Positions 34,205 through 43,159 are shown, counted from the first letter of the stretch. The stretch is DNA of 64,000 nt from Wenxinia marina DSM 24838 (GCF_000379485.1 NZ_KB902312.1:62277-126276), one strand, 5' to 3'. Notes: generated from the sequence alone by a model not told the origin. A program made the numbers and translations.

Positions 34205-35181
34205 GCGAGCGCTGGGTCACGCTGGCCGCCCTGGCGGCCCTGCTGGCGCTGCCGCTCTGGGCGCTGGCGGCGGACGAGCCCTTCACCATCACCCTCGCCA
34301 CCCGCGCCGCGATCCTCGCGCTCGCCGCGACGGGGCTCAACATCGCGCTCGGCACCGGCGGCCTCGTCAGTCTCGGCCACGCGGCCTTCTTCGGGATCGG
34401 CGGCTACGCGATGGGCATCCTCGCCAGCCACGCGCAGACCTTCGCGCCGTTGTCCCTCGGCCCGTGGGAGGTGCCGGGCACGCAGTCCATGCCGGTGATC
34501 TGGCTGGTGGCGATCGCCGCCTCGGCCCTCGCCGCGCTCGCCATCGGAGCGCTGTCGCTGCGGACGGCGGGCGTCTACTTCATCATGATCACGCTCGCCT
34601 TCGGGCAGATGTTCTTCTACTTCGCCACCTCCTGGCGAGCCTATGGCGGCGAGGACGGGCTGTCGATCTGGGTGCGGAACGGCTTTCCCGGGCTCAATAC
34701 GCTGGTGCCGATCCAGTTCTTCGGCCTGTGCTTCGCCGTCCTCCTCCTCGCCATGCTGCTGCACGGGCGGCTGATCCGCGCCCCCTTCGGCCTCGCCCTC
34801 GACGCCGCGCGGCAGGCGCCGGCGCGCGTGCTGGCGGTGGGCCTCAGCCCCTACCGCCTGCAGCTGGCGGCGTTCGTGCTGTCGGGGGCGATCACCGGCC
34901 TCGCCGGCGCGCTCTACGCCGACCTCAACCGTTTCGTCAGTCCCGCGATGCTGTCCTGGCAGATGTCGGGAGAGCTGATCGTTCTCGTCATCCTCGGCGG
35001 CGTCGGCCGTCTCGCCGGGCCGCTGATCGGCGCAGGCCTGTTCGTGGCGCTGGAGCACTGGCTGGGCGGCGCGACCGAATACTGGCACGCCTGGCTGGGG
35101 GCGATCCTGCTCGCCATCGTGCTGTTCGCGCGGGGCGGGATCGTCGGGCTGCTGACCGGGCAGGGGGATCGCCGTGGCTGA
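34201..35181 (+). CDS. livM: Branched-chain-type ABC transporter permease, LivM family
   Basis: A 326-residue permease partner of LivH. Matching blocks are ILALAATGLNIALGTGGLVSLGHAAFFGIGGYA, LRTAGVYFIMITLAFGQM and the coupling loop RAPFGLALDAARQAPARVLAVGLSPYRLQL, and the C-terminal ILGGVGRLAGPLIGAGLFVALE. About nine to ten hydrophobic segments. The GTG start is coupled to livH; the 3' end overlaps livG by eight bases. Confidence 0.92.
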   Translation: MSERWVTLAALAALLALPLWALAADEPFTITLATRAAILALAATGLNIALGTGGLVSLGHAAFFGIGGYAMGILASHAQTFAPLSLGPWEVPGTQSMPVIWLVAIAASALAALAIGALSLRTAGVYFIMITLAFGQMFFYFATSWRAYGGEDGLSIWVRNGFPGLNTLVPIQFFGLCFAVLLLAMLLHGRLIRAPFGLALDAARQAPARVLAVGLSPYRLQLAAFVLSGAITGLAGALYADLNRFVSPAMLSWQMSGELIVLVILGGVGRLAGPLIGAGLFVALEHWLGGATEYWHAWLGAILLAIVLFARGGIVGLLTGQGDRRG

Positions 35182-35923
35182 GCCGGTGCTGTCCGTCCGC
35201 GGCCTGACCAAGCGCTTCGGCGCGTTGGTGGCGAGCGAGGACGTCTCGCTGGACCTGGCGCCGGGAGAGATCCACGCGGTGATCGGCCCGAACGGCGCGG
35301 GCAAGTCGACGCTGATCGGACAGGTCTGCGGGACGATCCCGCCGGACGCCGGGACAGTGCGGCTGGCGGGGCGGGACGTGACCGCGGACGGGGCGGCGGC
35401 CCGCGCGCGCGCCGGGCTGGCGCGGACGTTCCAGGTTTCGGCGCTGGCGATGGAGCAGACGGTGCTGCAGAACGCCGTCCTCGGCGCCATCGGCGCCGCC
35501 GGCCGGCCGTGGCGCCTGTGGCGGCCGGCGCTGTCCGACCGTGACGCGGTGGCGACCGCCGAGGCGGCGTTGACGCGGGTCGGCCTGTCGGACCACGCCG
35601 CGTCGCGGGTCGCCGACCTCAGCCACGGCCAGCGGCGGCAGCTGGAGGTCGCGGTCGCGCTGACGCTGGCGCCGAAGGCCTTCGTGATGGACGAGCCGAT
35701 GGCCGGCCTCGGCGCCGACGGCTCGCGGGGCATGACTGCGCTGCTCGCGGACTTGAAGCACGAGGCGCCGATCCTGCTGGTGGAGCACGACATGGACGCC
35801 GTCTTCGCCCTCGCCGACCGGATCAGCGTGCTGGTACAGGGCCGCGTCATCGCGACCGGGACGGTGGCCGAGATCCGGGCGAACGCGGAGGTCCGCGCGG
35901 CCTACCTGGGGGAAGACGCGTGA
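35174..35923 (+). CDS. livG: Branched-chain-type ABC transporter ATP-binding protein, LivG family
   Basis: A 249-residue ATPase. Walker A GPNGAGKST (about residue 38), the Q-loop region with ARTFQVSAL, signature LSHGQRRQLEVAVAL (a variant of LSGGQ), Walker B AFVMDEPMAGL and H-loop His in LLVEHDMDAVF. The C-terminal ISVLVQGRVIATG and YLGEDA are typical of LivG. A GTG start lies inside livM. Confidence 0.92.
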   Translation: MAEPVLSVRGLTKRFGALVASEDVSLDLAPGEIHAVIGPNGAGKSTLIGQVCGTIPPDAGTVRLAGRDVTADGAAARARAGLARTFQVSALAMEQTVLQNAVLGAIGAAGRPWRLWRPALSDRDAVATAEAALTRVGLSDHAASRVADLSHGQRRQLEVAVALTLAPKAFVMDEPMAGLGADGSRGMTALLADLKHEAPILLVEHDMDAVFALADRISVLVQGRVIATGTVAEIRANAEVRAAYLGEDA

Positions 35924-36603
35924 GCCTCCTGACGGTCGAGAACTTGACCGCTCACTATGGTCCCGCTCAGGCGCTGTTCGGCGTCGATCTCACCGTCGAC
36001 GAAGGCGAGGCGGTCGCGCTGATGGGCCGCAACGGCATGGGCAAGTCCACGACGGTCAAGGCGATCTGCCGGATGATCGGCTCGGAGGGCCGGCTGACCT
36101 TCGACGGGCAGGATCTGCACCGCCTGCCCAGCCACCGCGCCGCCCGCGCCGGCATCGGCCTCGTCCCCGAGGGCCGGCGCTGCTTCCGCGACCTCACCGT
36201 TACCGAGAACCTCCTCGCCGCCGCCCGCCGCGGCCCGTGGGACCTGCCCCGGATCGAGGCGCTGTTCCCCCGCCTCGCCGAGCGGCGGCGGCAAAGGGCG
36301 GCGTCGCTTTCGGGGGGAGAGCAGCAGATGCTGGCGATCGGCCGGGCGCTCGCGACGAATCCCCGCCTGCTGATCCTCGACGAGGCGACCGAAGGGCTGG
36401 CGCCGCTGGTCCGGCAGGAGATCCGCGCCGCGATCCGGCAGGTGCGGGACGGCGGCATGGCCATCCTCATCATTGACAAGTCGCCGCGGGAGCTGGCGGA
36501 GGTGGCCACCCGCGCGGTGATCCTGGCGCGGGGCCGGACCGCCTGGTCCGGCCCCTTCGCCGAGCTGACGCCCGACCGCGCCGAGGCGCTGGTCGGGGTC
36601 TGA
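35920..36603 (+). CDS. livF: Branched-chain-type ABC transporter ATP-binding protein, LivF family
   Basis: A 227-residue ATPase, the second of the importer. Walker A GRNGMGKSTT, signature LSGGEQQMLAIGRAL and Walker B LLILDEATEGLAP are intact; GLVPEGRRCFRDLTV is LivF-specific. The position normally occupied by the H-loop (VEQ in most LivF) reads ILIIDKSPREL, so Glu-Gln is replaced by Asp-Lys. This may change the ATP hydrolysis cycle or simply mark this subfamily. GTG start coupled to livG (GTGA). Confidence 0.9.
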   Translation: MSLLTVENLTAHYGPAQALFGVDLTVDEGEAVALMGRNGMGKSTTVKAICRMIGSEGRLTFDGQDLHRLPSHRAARAGIGLVPEGRRCFRDLTVTENLLAAARRGPWDLPRIEALFPRLAERRRQRAASLSGGEQQMLAIGRALATNPRLLILDEATEGLAPLVRQEIRAAIRQVRDGGMAILIIDKSPRELAEVATRAVILARGRTAWSGPFAELTPDRAEALVGV

Positions 36604-36607
36604 GGCC

Positions 36608-38746
36608 CTATTCCGGCAGGGCGTAGGCGATCACGGAATCGCCGACCGGCGTCTCCATGAAGTGGTGCCCCATCGCGGTGACGAGGACGTACTGCCGCCC
36701 GTTCACCTCGTAGGCGATGGGGTTCGCCTGACCGCCGGCGGGCAGGACGTCGCTCCACAGCGTCTCGCCGGTCTCGATGTCGATGGCGCGGAACAGGTTG
36801 TCCGTCGCCGCGGCGATGAAGATGAGGCCGCCGGCCGTGACCACAGACCCGCCGTTGTTCGGCGTGCCGATGTTCAGCGGCAGATAGGACGGGATGCCGA
36901 ACGGGCCGTTGCGCCGCGCGGTGCCGAGGGGCCGGTCCCAGACCGTCTCGCCGGTCTCGAGGTCGATGGCCCGGATGCCGCCGTAGGGCGGGGCGACGCA
37001 GGGCATGCCCGTCACCGGGTTCCGCCAGCCGGCGTTGACGTTGATCCCGTAGGGCGCGCCCACCTGCGGATCGGCCGCGCCCTCGGGGCCGGTGCCACGC
37101 TCGTCCTGTTCGTAGATCGGCACGCCCTCGACCTCTTCCCGGGGGACGAGGCGGTTGTAGTTCGGGATGTCGTTGTAGTTCGCGACGATGATCCCGCGCT
37201 CGGTATCCACGGCGACGGAGCCCCAGTCCGAGCCGCCGTTGTAGCCGGGATACTGGATCCACGGCGCGTCCGACGAGGGCGGCGTGAAGTAGCCCTGGTA
37301 ATTGGCGCGGTGGAACTGGATGCGGCACCACAGCTGGTCGAGCGGGGTGGCACCCCAGGCGTCCTTCGGCTCCAGCGGCTCCATCCGCAGCGTGTGCCAC
37401 TCGGAGTAGGGCTGGGTCTCGGAGATGTAATCCGGCTCGATCTCGCCCTGCGGCAGGTCGGTCAGCTCGCCCACCGGGGTCAGCGGCTCGCCCGTCGCGC
37501 GGTCGAGGATGTAGATGTCGCCCTGCTTGGACGGCAGCAGGATCGCCGGCGTGCCCTGCCAGTCGAGTAGTGTCGCCTGGCTGCCGAGGTCGTAGTCCCA
37601 GACGTCGTTGATGACGGTCTGGAAGTGCCACACCTCCTCGCCCGTCGTCGCGTCGAGCGCGACGAGGGAGGTCGCGAACTCGTTCTCGGCCTCGGAGCGG
37701 TTGGAGCCGTAATAGTCCACCGCCGAGTTGCCCATCGGCAGGTAGACGTAGCCCAGCTCCTCGTCGGCCGTCGCGGTGGTCCACATGTTGGGCGTGCCGC
37801 GGGTGTAGACCTCGCCCTCGGGCGGGCCGTTTCGGTTCTCTTCCGGCGCGGCGAGGTCCCAGGCCCAGGCCAGTTCGCCGGTGCGGGCGTCGAAGCCGCG
37901 GATGACGCCGGAGGGCGAATCCTCGGCCTGGCCGTCCTTGACCTGCGCTCCGGTCACGACGACGCCGCGGACCACGACGGGCGGCGCGGTGACGGCGTAC
38001 CAGCCGGGCACCCGCTCTCCGATGTCCTGCCACAGATCGACGGTGCCGTTCTCGCCGAAGGACTCGCACGGCGAGCCGTCGGCGATGTCGACCGCGACGA
38101 TCTTGGCGTCGAGCGTCCCCTGGATCACCCGCGTCGCGCAGGGCTCGTCCTCGGCCGCCTCGGGATCGGTCCAGACCGCCACGCCGCGGCAGGTCGCGCC
38201 GTAGGGGATCGCCTCGTTCGGCACGCCGGGATCGAAGCGCCAGTTCTCGTCGCCGGTGGCGGCATCGACCGAGATGAGGATGTTCATCGCCGAGCACATC
38301 AGCAGGTCGTCGCCGATCTTCAGCGGCGTCACCTCGGGCGAGTAGGTGCCTTCGGCCGTGCCCTCGGGCAGGTCGCCGGTATGGTACTCGAATACCCGCT
38401 CGAGCTGGGACACGTTCTGGGGCGTGATCTGGTCGAGCGGGGTGTAGCGCGTGGCGTCGGTGTCGCCGCCCCAGAACGGCCAGTCGGCGCCGACCTCGGG
38501 CTGCGGCTGGGGCGCTCGGGCCGCGGCGACCTCGGCCGGGACCTCGTCGCCCTCGGCCGGGGCTCCGGCGTCCCCGGTGTCGGCTCCGATGTCGGTGTCG
38601 GTCTCCGTCGCCGGATCAGCCGCCTCGGCATCCGGGGCCGCGTCGGTGGCGGGCAGCGTGTCGGGGGCGGGCTCGTCCTGCGCGAGAAGCGGGCCGGCCG
38701 CCGTGAGCGCGGCGACGAGCGCGAGCGAGTAGGGAGTTCGGGGCAT
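36608..38746 (-). CDS. PQQ-dependent dehydrogenase, catalytic domain of the glucose/quinate/shikimate family
   Basis: A 712-residue periplasmic quinoprotein with a cleavable-looking signal (SLALVAALTAAGPLLAQ), a Pro/Ala/Asp/Glu-rich linker to about residue 80, and an eight-bladed propeller. The first blade has FWGGDTDATRYTPLDQITPQNVSQL. The active-site region is ELGYVYLPMGNSAVDYYG followed by VINDVWDYDLGSQATLLDW, as in membrane glucose dehydrogenase, and the family C-terminus has MGHHFMETPVGDSVIAYALP. The usual N-terminal five-helix anchor is missing and is encoded by the gene immediately upstream. It oxidises a sugar or polyol in the periplasm and passes electrons to ubiquinone; the substrate is unknown. 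Confidence 0.9.
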   Translation of the reverse strand: MPRTPYSLALVAALTAAGPLLAQDEPAPDTLPATDAAPDAEAADPATETDTDIGADTGDAGAPAEGDEVPAEVAAARAPQPQPEVGADWPFWGGDTDATRYTPLDQITPQNVSQLERVFEYHTGDLPEGTAEGTYSPEVTPLKIGDDLLMCSAMNILISVDAATGDENWRFDPGVPNEAIPYGATCRGVAVWTDPEAAEDEPCATRVIQGTLDAKIVAVDIADGSPCESFGENGTVDLWQDIGERVPGWYAVTAPPVVVRGVVVTGAQVKDGQAEDSPSGVIRGFDARTGELAWAWDLAAPEENRNGPPEGEVYTRGTPNMWTTATADEELGYVYLPMGNSAVDYYGSNRSEAENEFATSLVALDATTGEEVWHFQTVINDVWDYDLGSQATLLDWQGTPAILLPSKQGDIYILDRATGEPLTPVGELTDLPQGEIEPDYISETQPYSEWHTLRMEPLEPKDAWGATPLDQLWCRIQFHRANYQGYFTPPSSDAPWIQYPGYNGGSDWGSVAVDTERGIIVANYNDIPNYNRLVPREEVEGVPIYEQDERGTGPEGAADPQVGAPYGINVNAGWRNPVTGMPCVAPPYGGIRAIDLETGETVWDRPLGTARRNGPFGIPSYLPLNIGTPNNGGSVVTAGGLIFIAAATDNLFRAIDIETGETLWSDVLPAGGQANPIAYEVNGRQYVLVTAMGHHFMETPVGDSVIAYALPE

Positions 38747-38763
38747 GGTGCGTCTCCGTGTCG

Positions 38764-39126
38764 TCACCGGCCGCGCCGGTACAGGGCGGGCAGGCAGAGA
38801 AGGACGAGAATCAGGATGAGCGTCGGCGCGAGGAGGCGCGGGACCTGCATCCACCAGTCGTCGCCGACCTCCCACCAGGCCCAAGCGACGGTGCCCAGCC
38901 AGGTCACGAGGTAGACCCAGACCGCGGCCATGTGCTGCCGCGTGAGCAGGAGGCCCGTGGCGATCAGGCCGATGCCGGCGAGGGCGTAGTACCACGACCC
39001 CCCCAGCACGATGAGCCAGACGCCGCCGGCGAGGAGAAGGAGGCCGAGCAGCACGCAGACCCAGCCGAGGATCGTCACCGCCCAGTTCCGATGGCGTGGA
39101 ACGGTGGTGGTTGAATGGGCGACCAT
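38764..39126 (-). CDS. Membrane-anchor protein equal to the N-terminal domain of membrane glucose dehydrogenase
   Basis: A 120-residue protein with four to five hydrophobic helices. It aligns by eye with the first 110 residues of E. coli Gcd: GGVWLIVLGGSWYYALAG, AAVWVYLVTWLGTVAWAWWE, VGDDWWMQVPR and CLPALYRR. In Gcd this domain carries the ubiquinone site and the anchor. Here it is a separate gene, 17 bases upstream of and in a different frame from the catalytic gene, so the two products must associate. The ATG has GGAGG six bases upstream; that sequence lies in a hairpin stem. Confidence 0.88.
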   Translation of the reverse strand: MVAHSTTTVPRHRNWAVTILGWVCVLLGLLLLAGGVWLIVLGGSWYYALAGIGLIATGLLLTRQHMAAVWVYLVTWLGTVAWAWWEVGDDWWMQVPRLLAPTLILILVLLCLPALYRRGR

Positions 39127-39129
39127 GAG

Positions 39130-39165
39130 GCGCCTCCGTCATGTCGTTGAAATTCGCGGAGGCGC
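39130..39165 (-). promoter_or_regulatory. Hairpin covering the ribosome-binding site of the anchor gene
   Basis: GCGCCTCCG (39130-39138) and CGGAGGCGC (39157-39165) are a perfect 9-bp inverted repeat with an 18-base loop. In the minus-strand mRNA the 3' arm contains the GGAGG Shine-Dalgarno of the anchor gene, so folding would block initiation. It could be a thermosensor or a protein/RNA-controlled switch, or chance in GC-rich DNA. The rest of the 121-base gap to cyoD shows no gene. Confidence 0.5.
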
Positions 39166-39247
39166 GGCGCACCGGCCCCTCGCAGGCTAAACGAGGCTCG
39201 GGGGTGAGCCGTTCCTTGCCGGTTCCTTGCGCATCGACCAGCGCCGG

Positions 39248-39580
39248 TCACATCCGCGTATGCTGGTCGAACAGGATCCAGACCGTGCCGCCAACCATCA
39301 GCGCGACGATGAGGGCCGTGAACAGGATGAGCTGCAGGTCGTCGCGGTGCGAGCGGGCGAGGTCGATATGCAGGAAGAACCGGAAATGCGCGGCGATCTG
39401 GACGATCGCGAGCGTGCACAGGACGACCAGCGCCGTTCCGCCCGAGACGTAGCCGGACCCGACGAGCCCGAAAGCCGCCAGCGTCAGCGCCAGCGTGGCC
39501 ACGGCGCCGCGGATGTACTGCCGCCGCTCCGCCGCCTCGCCGACATCCTCGCTGCGGGGAAGGTCGTGGTCGTCGCTCAT
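39248..39580 (-). CDS. cyoD: Cytochrome o ubiquinol oxidase subunit IV
   Basis: A 110-residue membrane protein with three hydrophobic helices and the subunit IV block CTLAIVQIAAHFRFFLHIDL, plus WILFDQHTRM at the end (E. coli CyoD ends similarly). It helps assemble the oxidase. The ATG overlaps the cyoC stop. It is the last gene of the oxidase operon; no cyoE (heme O synthase) follows, so that gene must lie elsewhere. Confidence 0.92.
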   Translation of the reverse strand: MSDDHDLPRSEDVGEAAERRQYIRGAVATLALTLAAFGLVGSGYVSGGTALVVLCTLAIVQIAAHFRFFLHIDLARSHRDDLQLILFTALIVALMVGGTVWILFDQHTRM

Positions 39581-40203
39581 GGCGCCAGTCCCGACAGGAA
39601 GACGAAGGAGAAGATCGCTACCCACACCACGTCGAGGAGGTGCCAGTAGATCGCCAGCCGCATCAGCCGCAGCTTCACCGCGCCGTCCAGCCCGAAGATC
39701 GCCAGCTGCGCCGCCATGACCAGCATCCAGAGCAGCCCCGCGGCGACGTGCACGAAATGTGTCCCGGTCAGCAGGTAGAAGATCGACAGGAAGCCCGAGA
39801 CCTGCGGCGTCGCGCCATGCTCGGTCACCATGCGCGCCCAGTCCCGCGCCTCGAGGCCGAGGAACAGCGCACCGAGGACGAACGTCGCGCCGAGCCACAG
39901 CGACAGTGCGCGGCGGTCGTCGTCGTACTTCAGCGCCAGCGCCGCCATGCCGAAGGTGAAGCTCGACGCCAGCAGCGCGAGCGTCTGCCAGAGGGTGCTC
40001 TTGAGGTCGAAGATCTCCACCGGGGCGGGACCGCCCGCGATTCCGTGGACGGACATCGCCGCATAGGTGGCGAAAAGGACCGCGAACAGCGCGAGGTCGC
40101 TCATCATCAGGACCCAGAAGCCGAAGACCGTCTCCTCGGCGGCGTCGTGGACGGGCGAGTCGGTCGTGCCGAGATTCAGGCCGGGGTGACGGACGTCGCT
40201 CAC
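39577..40203 (-). CDS. cyoC: Cytochrome o ubiquinol oxidase subunit III
   Basis: A 208-residue protein with five membrane helices. Blocks typical of quinol oxidase subunit III: ETVFGFWVLMMSDLALFAVLFATYA, GLEARDWARMVTEHGATPQ, FLSIFYLLTGTHFVHVAAGLLWM and WHLLDVVWVAIFSFVFL. GTG start coupled to cyoB by GTGA; stop coupled to cyoD. Confidence 0.93.
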   Translation of the reverse strand: MSDVRHPGLNLGTTDSPVHDAAEETVFGFWVLMMSDLALFAVLFATYAAMSVHGIAGGPAPVEIFDLKSTLWQTLALLASSFTFGMAALALKYDDDRRALSLWLGATFVLGALFLGLEARDWARMVTEHGATPQVSGFLSIFYLLTGTHFVHVAAGLLWMLVMAAQLAIFGLDGAVKLRLMRLAIYWHLLDVVWVAIFSFVFLSGLAP

Positions 40204-42272
40204 AGCGGCTCCTCCGCGAGGCCGCGGTTCTCGGGGGTCAGTTCGTCCCGGCGGTGGACCGGCGTCGCGGCGGCGACATCGGCCAGCCAGGCGCGGTGGG
40301 CAGCCTCCACCTCGGCGGCGGGGATCGTCCGCTCGGTGTCCCGGACGAAGGACCGGCCGATGACGACGGCCCAGACTCCGGCGAAGGCGAGGGCGGCGGT
40401 GGCCCAGGCCTGCCAGACCATCGCGAACGCCGCCAGGCCGGCCAGCGCGCCGATCACCACGGGCACCGCGCTGTTCCGCGGCATCTCGATGTCCTCGTAC
40501 GTTTCCTGCCGGCGGTACGCCTCGCCCTGCGCCTTCAGCGCCGTGAAGGCGTCCACGTCCTCGACCTTCGGCTCGCCCGCGAAGTTGAACTCGAACGCCG
40601 GCGCCGGCCCCAGCCATTCCAGCGAGCGGCCGTCCCACGGATCGCCCGCCGGTACGGCGAGCGCGTCGCGGCGGCGGACCGACACGACGATCTGCACCAC
40701 CAGCGCGGCGAACCCGGCCAGGATCAGCACCGCCCCCGCCTCCGCCGCCCACAGCCACGGCCGGAACAACGGGTCCGAGAAGTAGGCCGTCCGGCGCATG
40801 CCCCCCATCATCCCCATCGCGTAGAGCGGCATGAAGGCCAGCAGGAACCCCGGCGCCATCAACCAGAACACCGCCCGGCCCCACCCCTCGTGGAGGCGGA
40901 AGCCGAACGCCTTGGGAAACCAGAGGTGGATCGCAGCCAGCATCGCGAACAGCGTCCCGGGGATCAGCATGTTGTGGAAGTGCGCCACGAGGAACAGCGA
41001 GTTGTGGACGCCGTAGTCGACCGTCGGGTTCGCCAGCAGGACCCCGGTCACGCCGCCCAGCAGGAACGTCACGAGGAAGTAGTTCGCGAACAGCATCGGC
41101 ACCCGCAGCCGCACCCGCCCGAACATCATCGTCAGCAGCCAGTCATAGACCTTCACCCCCGTCGGCACGCCGATCAGCATCGTCGCGATGCCGAAGGCGG
41201 CGTTCACGTTCGCCGACTGGCCCATGGTGAAGAAGTGGTGCAGCCAGACCGTGAAGGACAGGACCGCGATCGCCATCGTGGCGTAGACGAGGCTGAGATA
41301 GCCGAACAGGCGCTTGCCGGAGAAAGTCGAGAACACCTCGGACCAGACGCCGAAGGCCGGCAGGATCAGGATGTAGACCTCCGGATGGCCGAACAGCCAG
41401 AACAGGTTGGCGAAGTTCATCATGTCGCCGCCCGATCCGACGGTGAAGAAGTGAAAGCCGGCATGCCGGTCCAGCCACAGCATCAGGGTCGCCAGCGTCA
41501 GCGGGGCCATCGCGAAGATCATCAGGATCGAGGTGCACAGCACCGTCCAGCAGAAGAGCGGCATCCGGAACAGGTGCATCCCCTGCACCCGCCGCTTGTA
41601 GAGGGTGACGGCGAAGTTCATCCCCGTCAGCGTCGAGCCGATCGACGACAGCGTCAGCGCCCAGATCCAGTAGTCCGGCCCCTCGCCCGGACTGATGTCG
41701 GCGCCGGTATAGGGGGGATACCCGCTCCACCCGCCGGTCGAGAAGTGGCCGAGGACGAGCGACACCATCACCAGGCCCGCCGCCGCCGCGGTCAGCATCA
41801 GCGAGATCGCATTCAGCAGCGGAAAGCTGACGTCCCGCGCGCCGATCTGCAGCGGCATGACGAAGTTCATGATCCCGGTCAGCAACGGCATCGCCACGAG
41901 GAAGATCATGATCGTGCCGTGCGTGCTGAACAGCTCGGCGAAGTGGTCCGGCGCCACGAGGCCGGCATCGAGGGCGGCCGTCGCCTGATGGGCGCGCATC
42001 ACGTTCGCCTCGGCCACCGCGCGGGCGAACATGACCAGCGCGAGCGCGACGTACATGATCCCGATCTTCTTGTGGTCGAGGCTGGTCAGCCAGTCGCGCC
42101 ACAGGGGCCGCCACCAGCCCCTGACGGTCAGGAGGATGAGGGTGGCGACGACGCCGAGGACAAGCAGTCCGGCCGCCGCGGCGGCGATGGCGTTGTTCAG
42201 GTCGGGCGTGCGCCAGAACTCGACGAAGGTGACGTCGTCCCAGCGCAGCGTCCCGAGGAACAGTCCGATCAT
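40200..42272 (-). CDS. cyoB: Cytochrome o ubiquinol oxidase subunit I
   Basis: The 690-residue catalytic subunit, reducing O2 to water with proton pumping. Heme and copper ligands are visible: His in LFSTHGTIMIFL (low-spin heme), GHPEVYILILPAFG (CuB His and cross-linked Tyr), the His pair in VWLHHFFTMG (CuB) and HNSLFLVAHFHNM (hemes). The GHPEVY with Tyr is that of A-family heme-copper oxidases. Long C-terminal cytoplasmic extension. Stop and start overlap cyoC and cyoA. Confidence 0.96.
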   Translation of the reverse strand: MIGLFLGTLRWDDVTFVEFWRTPDLNNAIAAAAAGLLVLGVVATLILLTVRGWWRPLWRDWLTSLDHKKIGIMYVALALVMFARAVAEANVMRAHQATAALDAGLVAPDHFAELFSTHGTIMIFLVAMPLLTGIMNFVMPLQIGARDVSFPLLNAISLMLTAAAAGLVMVSLVLGHFSTGGWSGYPPYTGADISPGEGPDYWIWALTLSSIGSTLTGMNFAVTLYKRRVQGMHLFRMPLFCWTVLCTSILMIFAMAPLTLATLMLWLDRHAGFHFFTVGSGGDMMNFANLFWLFGHPEVYILILPAFGVWSEVFSTFSGKRLFGYLSLVYATMAIAVLSFTVWLHHFFTMGQSANVNAAFGIATMLIGVPTGVKVYDWLLTMMFGRVRLRVPMLFANYFLVTFLLGGVTGVLLANPTVDYGVHNSLFLVAHFHNMLIPGTLFAMLAAIHLWFPKAFGFRLHEGWGRAVFWLMAPGFLLAFMPLYAMGMMGGMRRTAYFSDPLFRPWLWAAEAGAVLILAGFAALVVQIVVSVRRRDALAVPAGDPWDGRSLEWLGPAPAFEFNFAGEPKVEDVDAFTALKAQGEAYRRQETYEDIEMPRNSAVPVVIGALAGLAAFAMVWQAWATAALAFAGVWAVVIGRSFVRDTERTIPAAEVEAAHRAWLADVAAATPVHRRDELTPENRGLAEEPL

Positions 42273-43105
42273 CGGTGGGCCCCGTGGGACGACGGGGCGG
42301 CGATGCGGGCGAAAAGGTCCGCGTCTGCCGCGAGATAAGCTTCCGCGCCGTCTCCCATGGCGATGCGCTGCAGCACGTCCGGGGGCAGGGGCCCGGCACC
42401 GTCACGGGTCGCCTCGATGCGGGCGTGCCAGTTAGTCTCCGGCAGCGCCTCGGTCTCGAACCGCTCTTCGGGGAAGAGGGGACCGCTGTATTGCGTGTTC
42501 AGCCCGGCATAGGTGCCGGGGGCGAAGGCGGCGAGGTTCAGCTCGGTCGTCATGCCGGGCATCGCGTAGATCTGGCCTGCGAGGCGGGGGACCATGACGC
42601 TGCGCAGCACGTCGACGCTGGTCAGCTTCAGTCGCGCCGTCCGGTCCGCGTCGAGGAGGAGGCGGTCGACGGTGACGATGCCCTCGTCCGGATAGAGGAA
42701 CAGGAAATGTCCTTCGGCGGCGATCGCCTGCACCTCCAGCGGGTCGGGACCGAGGGGGCGGTAGGGATCCAGCGACAGGGTCGCGTGCCAGAGGTTCCAG
42801 GCGAGGAAACCCACCACCACGACGGGGACCGACCAGATCGCCACCTCCGCCAGCGGGCTGGCGCCCCAGTCCCGGCGATAGCGTCCGCCGCCGCCGTTCA
42901 GCCGGTAGCGCCACAGGATGAGCGGCAGGCCGATCAGCAGCGGCACGGTGACGACCGCCATCCACCACAGGATGGAGACGAAATGCGCGCGCTGCGCCTC
43001 GGCCACCGGGCCGGCGGCCCAGAGGAACCCCTGCTCCTGCGCGGCGGCTGGAGCCCCGACGGCGAAGAAGAGGAGACAGGTCGGGAGGATTCGGTCCGGG
43101 GTCAC
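42269..43105 (-). CDS. cyoA: Cytochrome o ubiquinol oxidase subunit II
   Basis: A 278-residue protein: signal peptide (LLFFAVGAPAAAQ), two membrane helices, then a periplasmic cupredoxin domain with GHFLFLYPDEGIVTVDRL, IYAMPGMTTELNL and GTYAGLNTQYSG. The CuA cysteines are absent, which marks a quinol oxidase and not a cytochrome c oxidase. Unlike E. coli CyoA there is no obvious lipobox Cys at the signal end. First gene of the cyoABCD operon. Confidence 0.93.
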   Translation of the reverse strand: MTPDRILPTCLLFFAVGAPAAAQEQGFLWAAGPVAEAQRAHFVSILWWMAVVTVPLLIGLPLILWRYRLNGGGGRYRRDWGASPLAEVAIWSVPVVVVGFLAWNLWHATLSLDPYRPLGPDPLEVQAIAAEGHFLFLYPDEGIVTVDRLLLDADRTARLKLTSVDVLRSVMVPRLAGQIYAMPGMTTELNLAAFAPGTYAGLNTQYSGPLFPEERFETEALPETNWHARIEATRDGAGPLPPDVLQRIAMGDGAEAYLAADADLFARIAAPSSHGAHR

Positions 43106-43159
43106 TCGGGCATGCGCGGTCCTGAGGGGGCCGACCCCCGGGGCCGGCTTGCCCAGAGC

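Noticed and set aside
36608-39172. A single 854-residue protein fusing the region upstream with the PQQ dehydrogenase
   Set aside because: The membrane-anchor sequence is read in a different frame, and the N-terminal part of the long frame has no family similarity. The catalytic gene has its own signal peptide and start.
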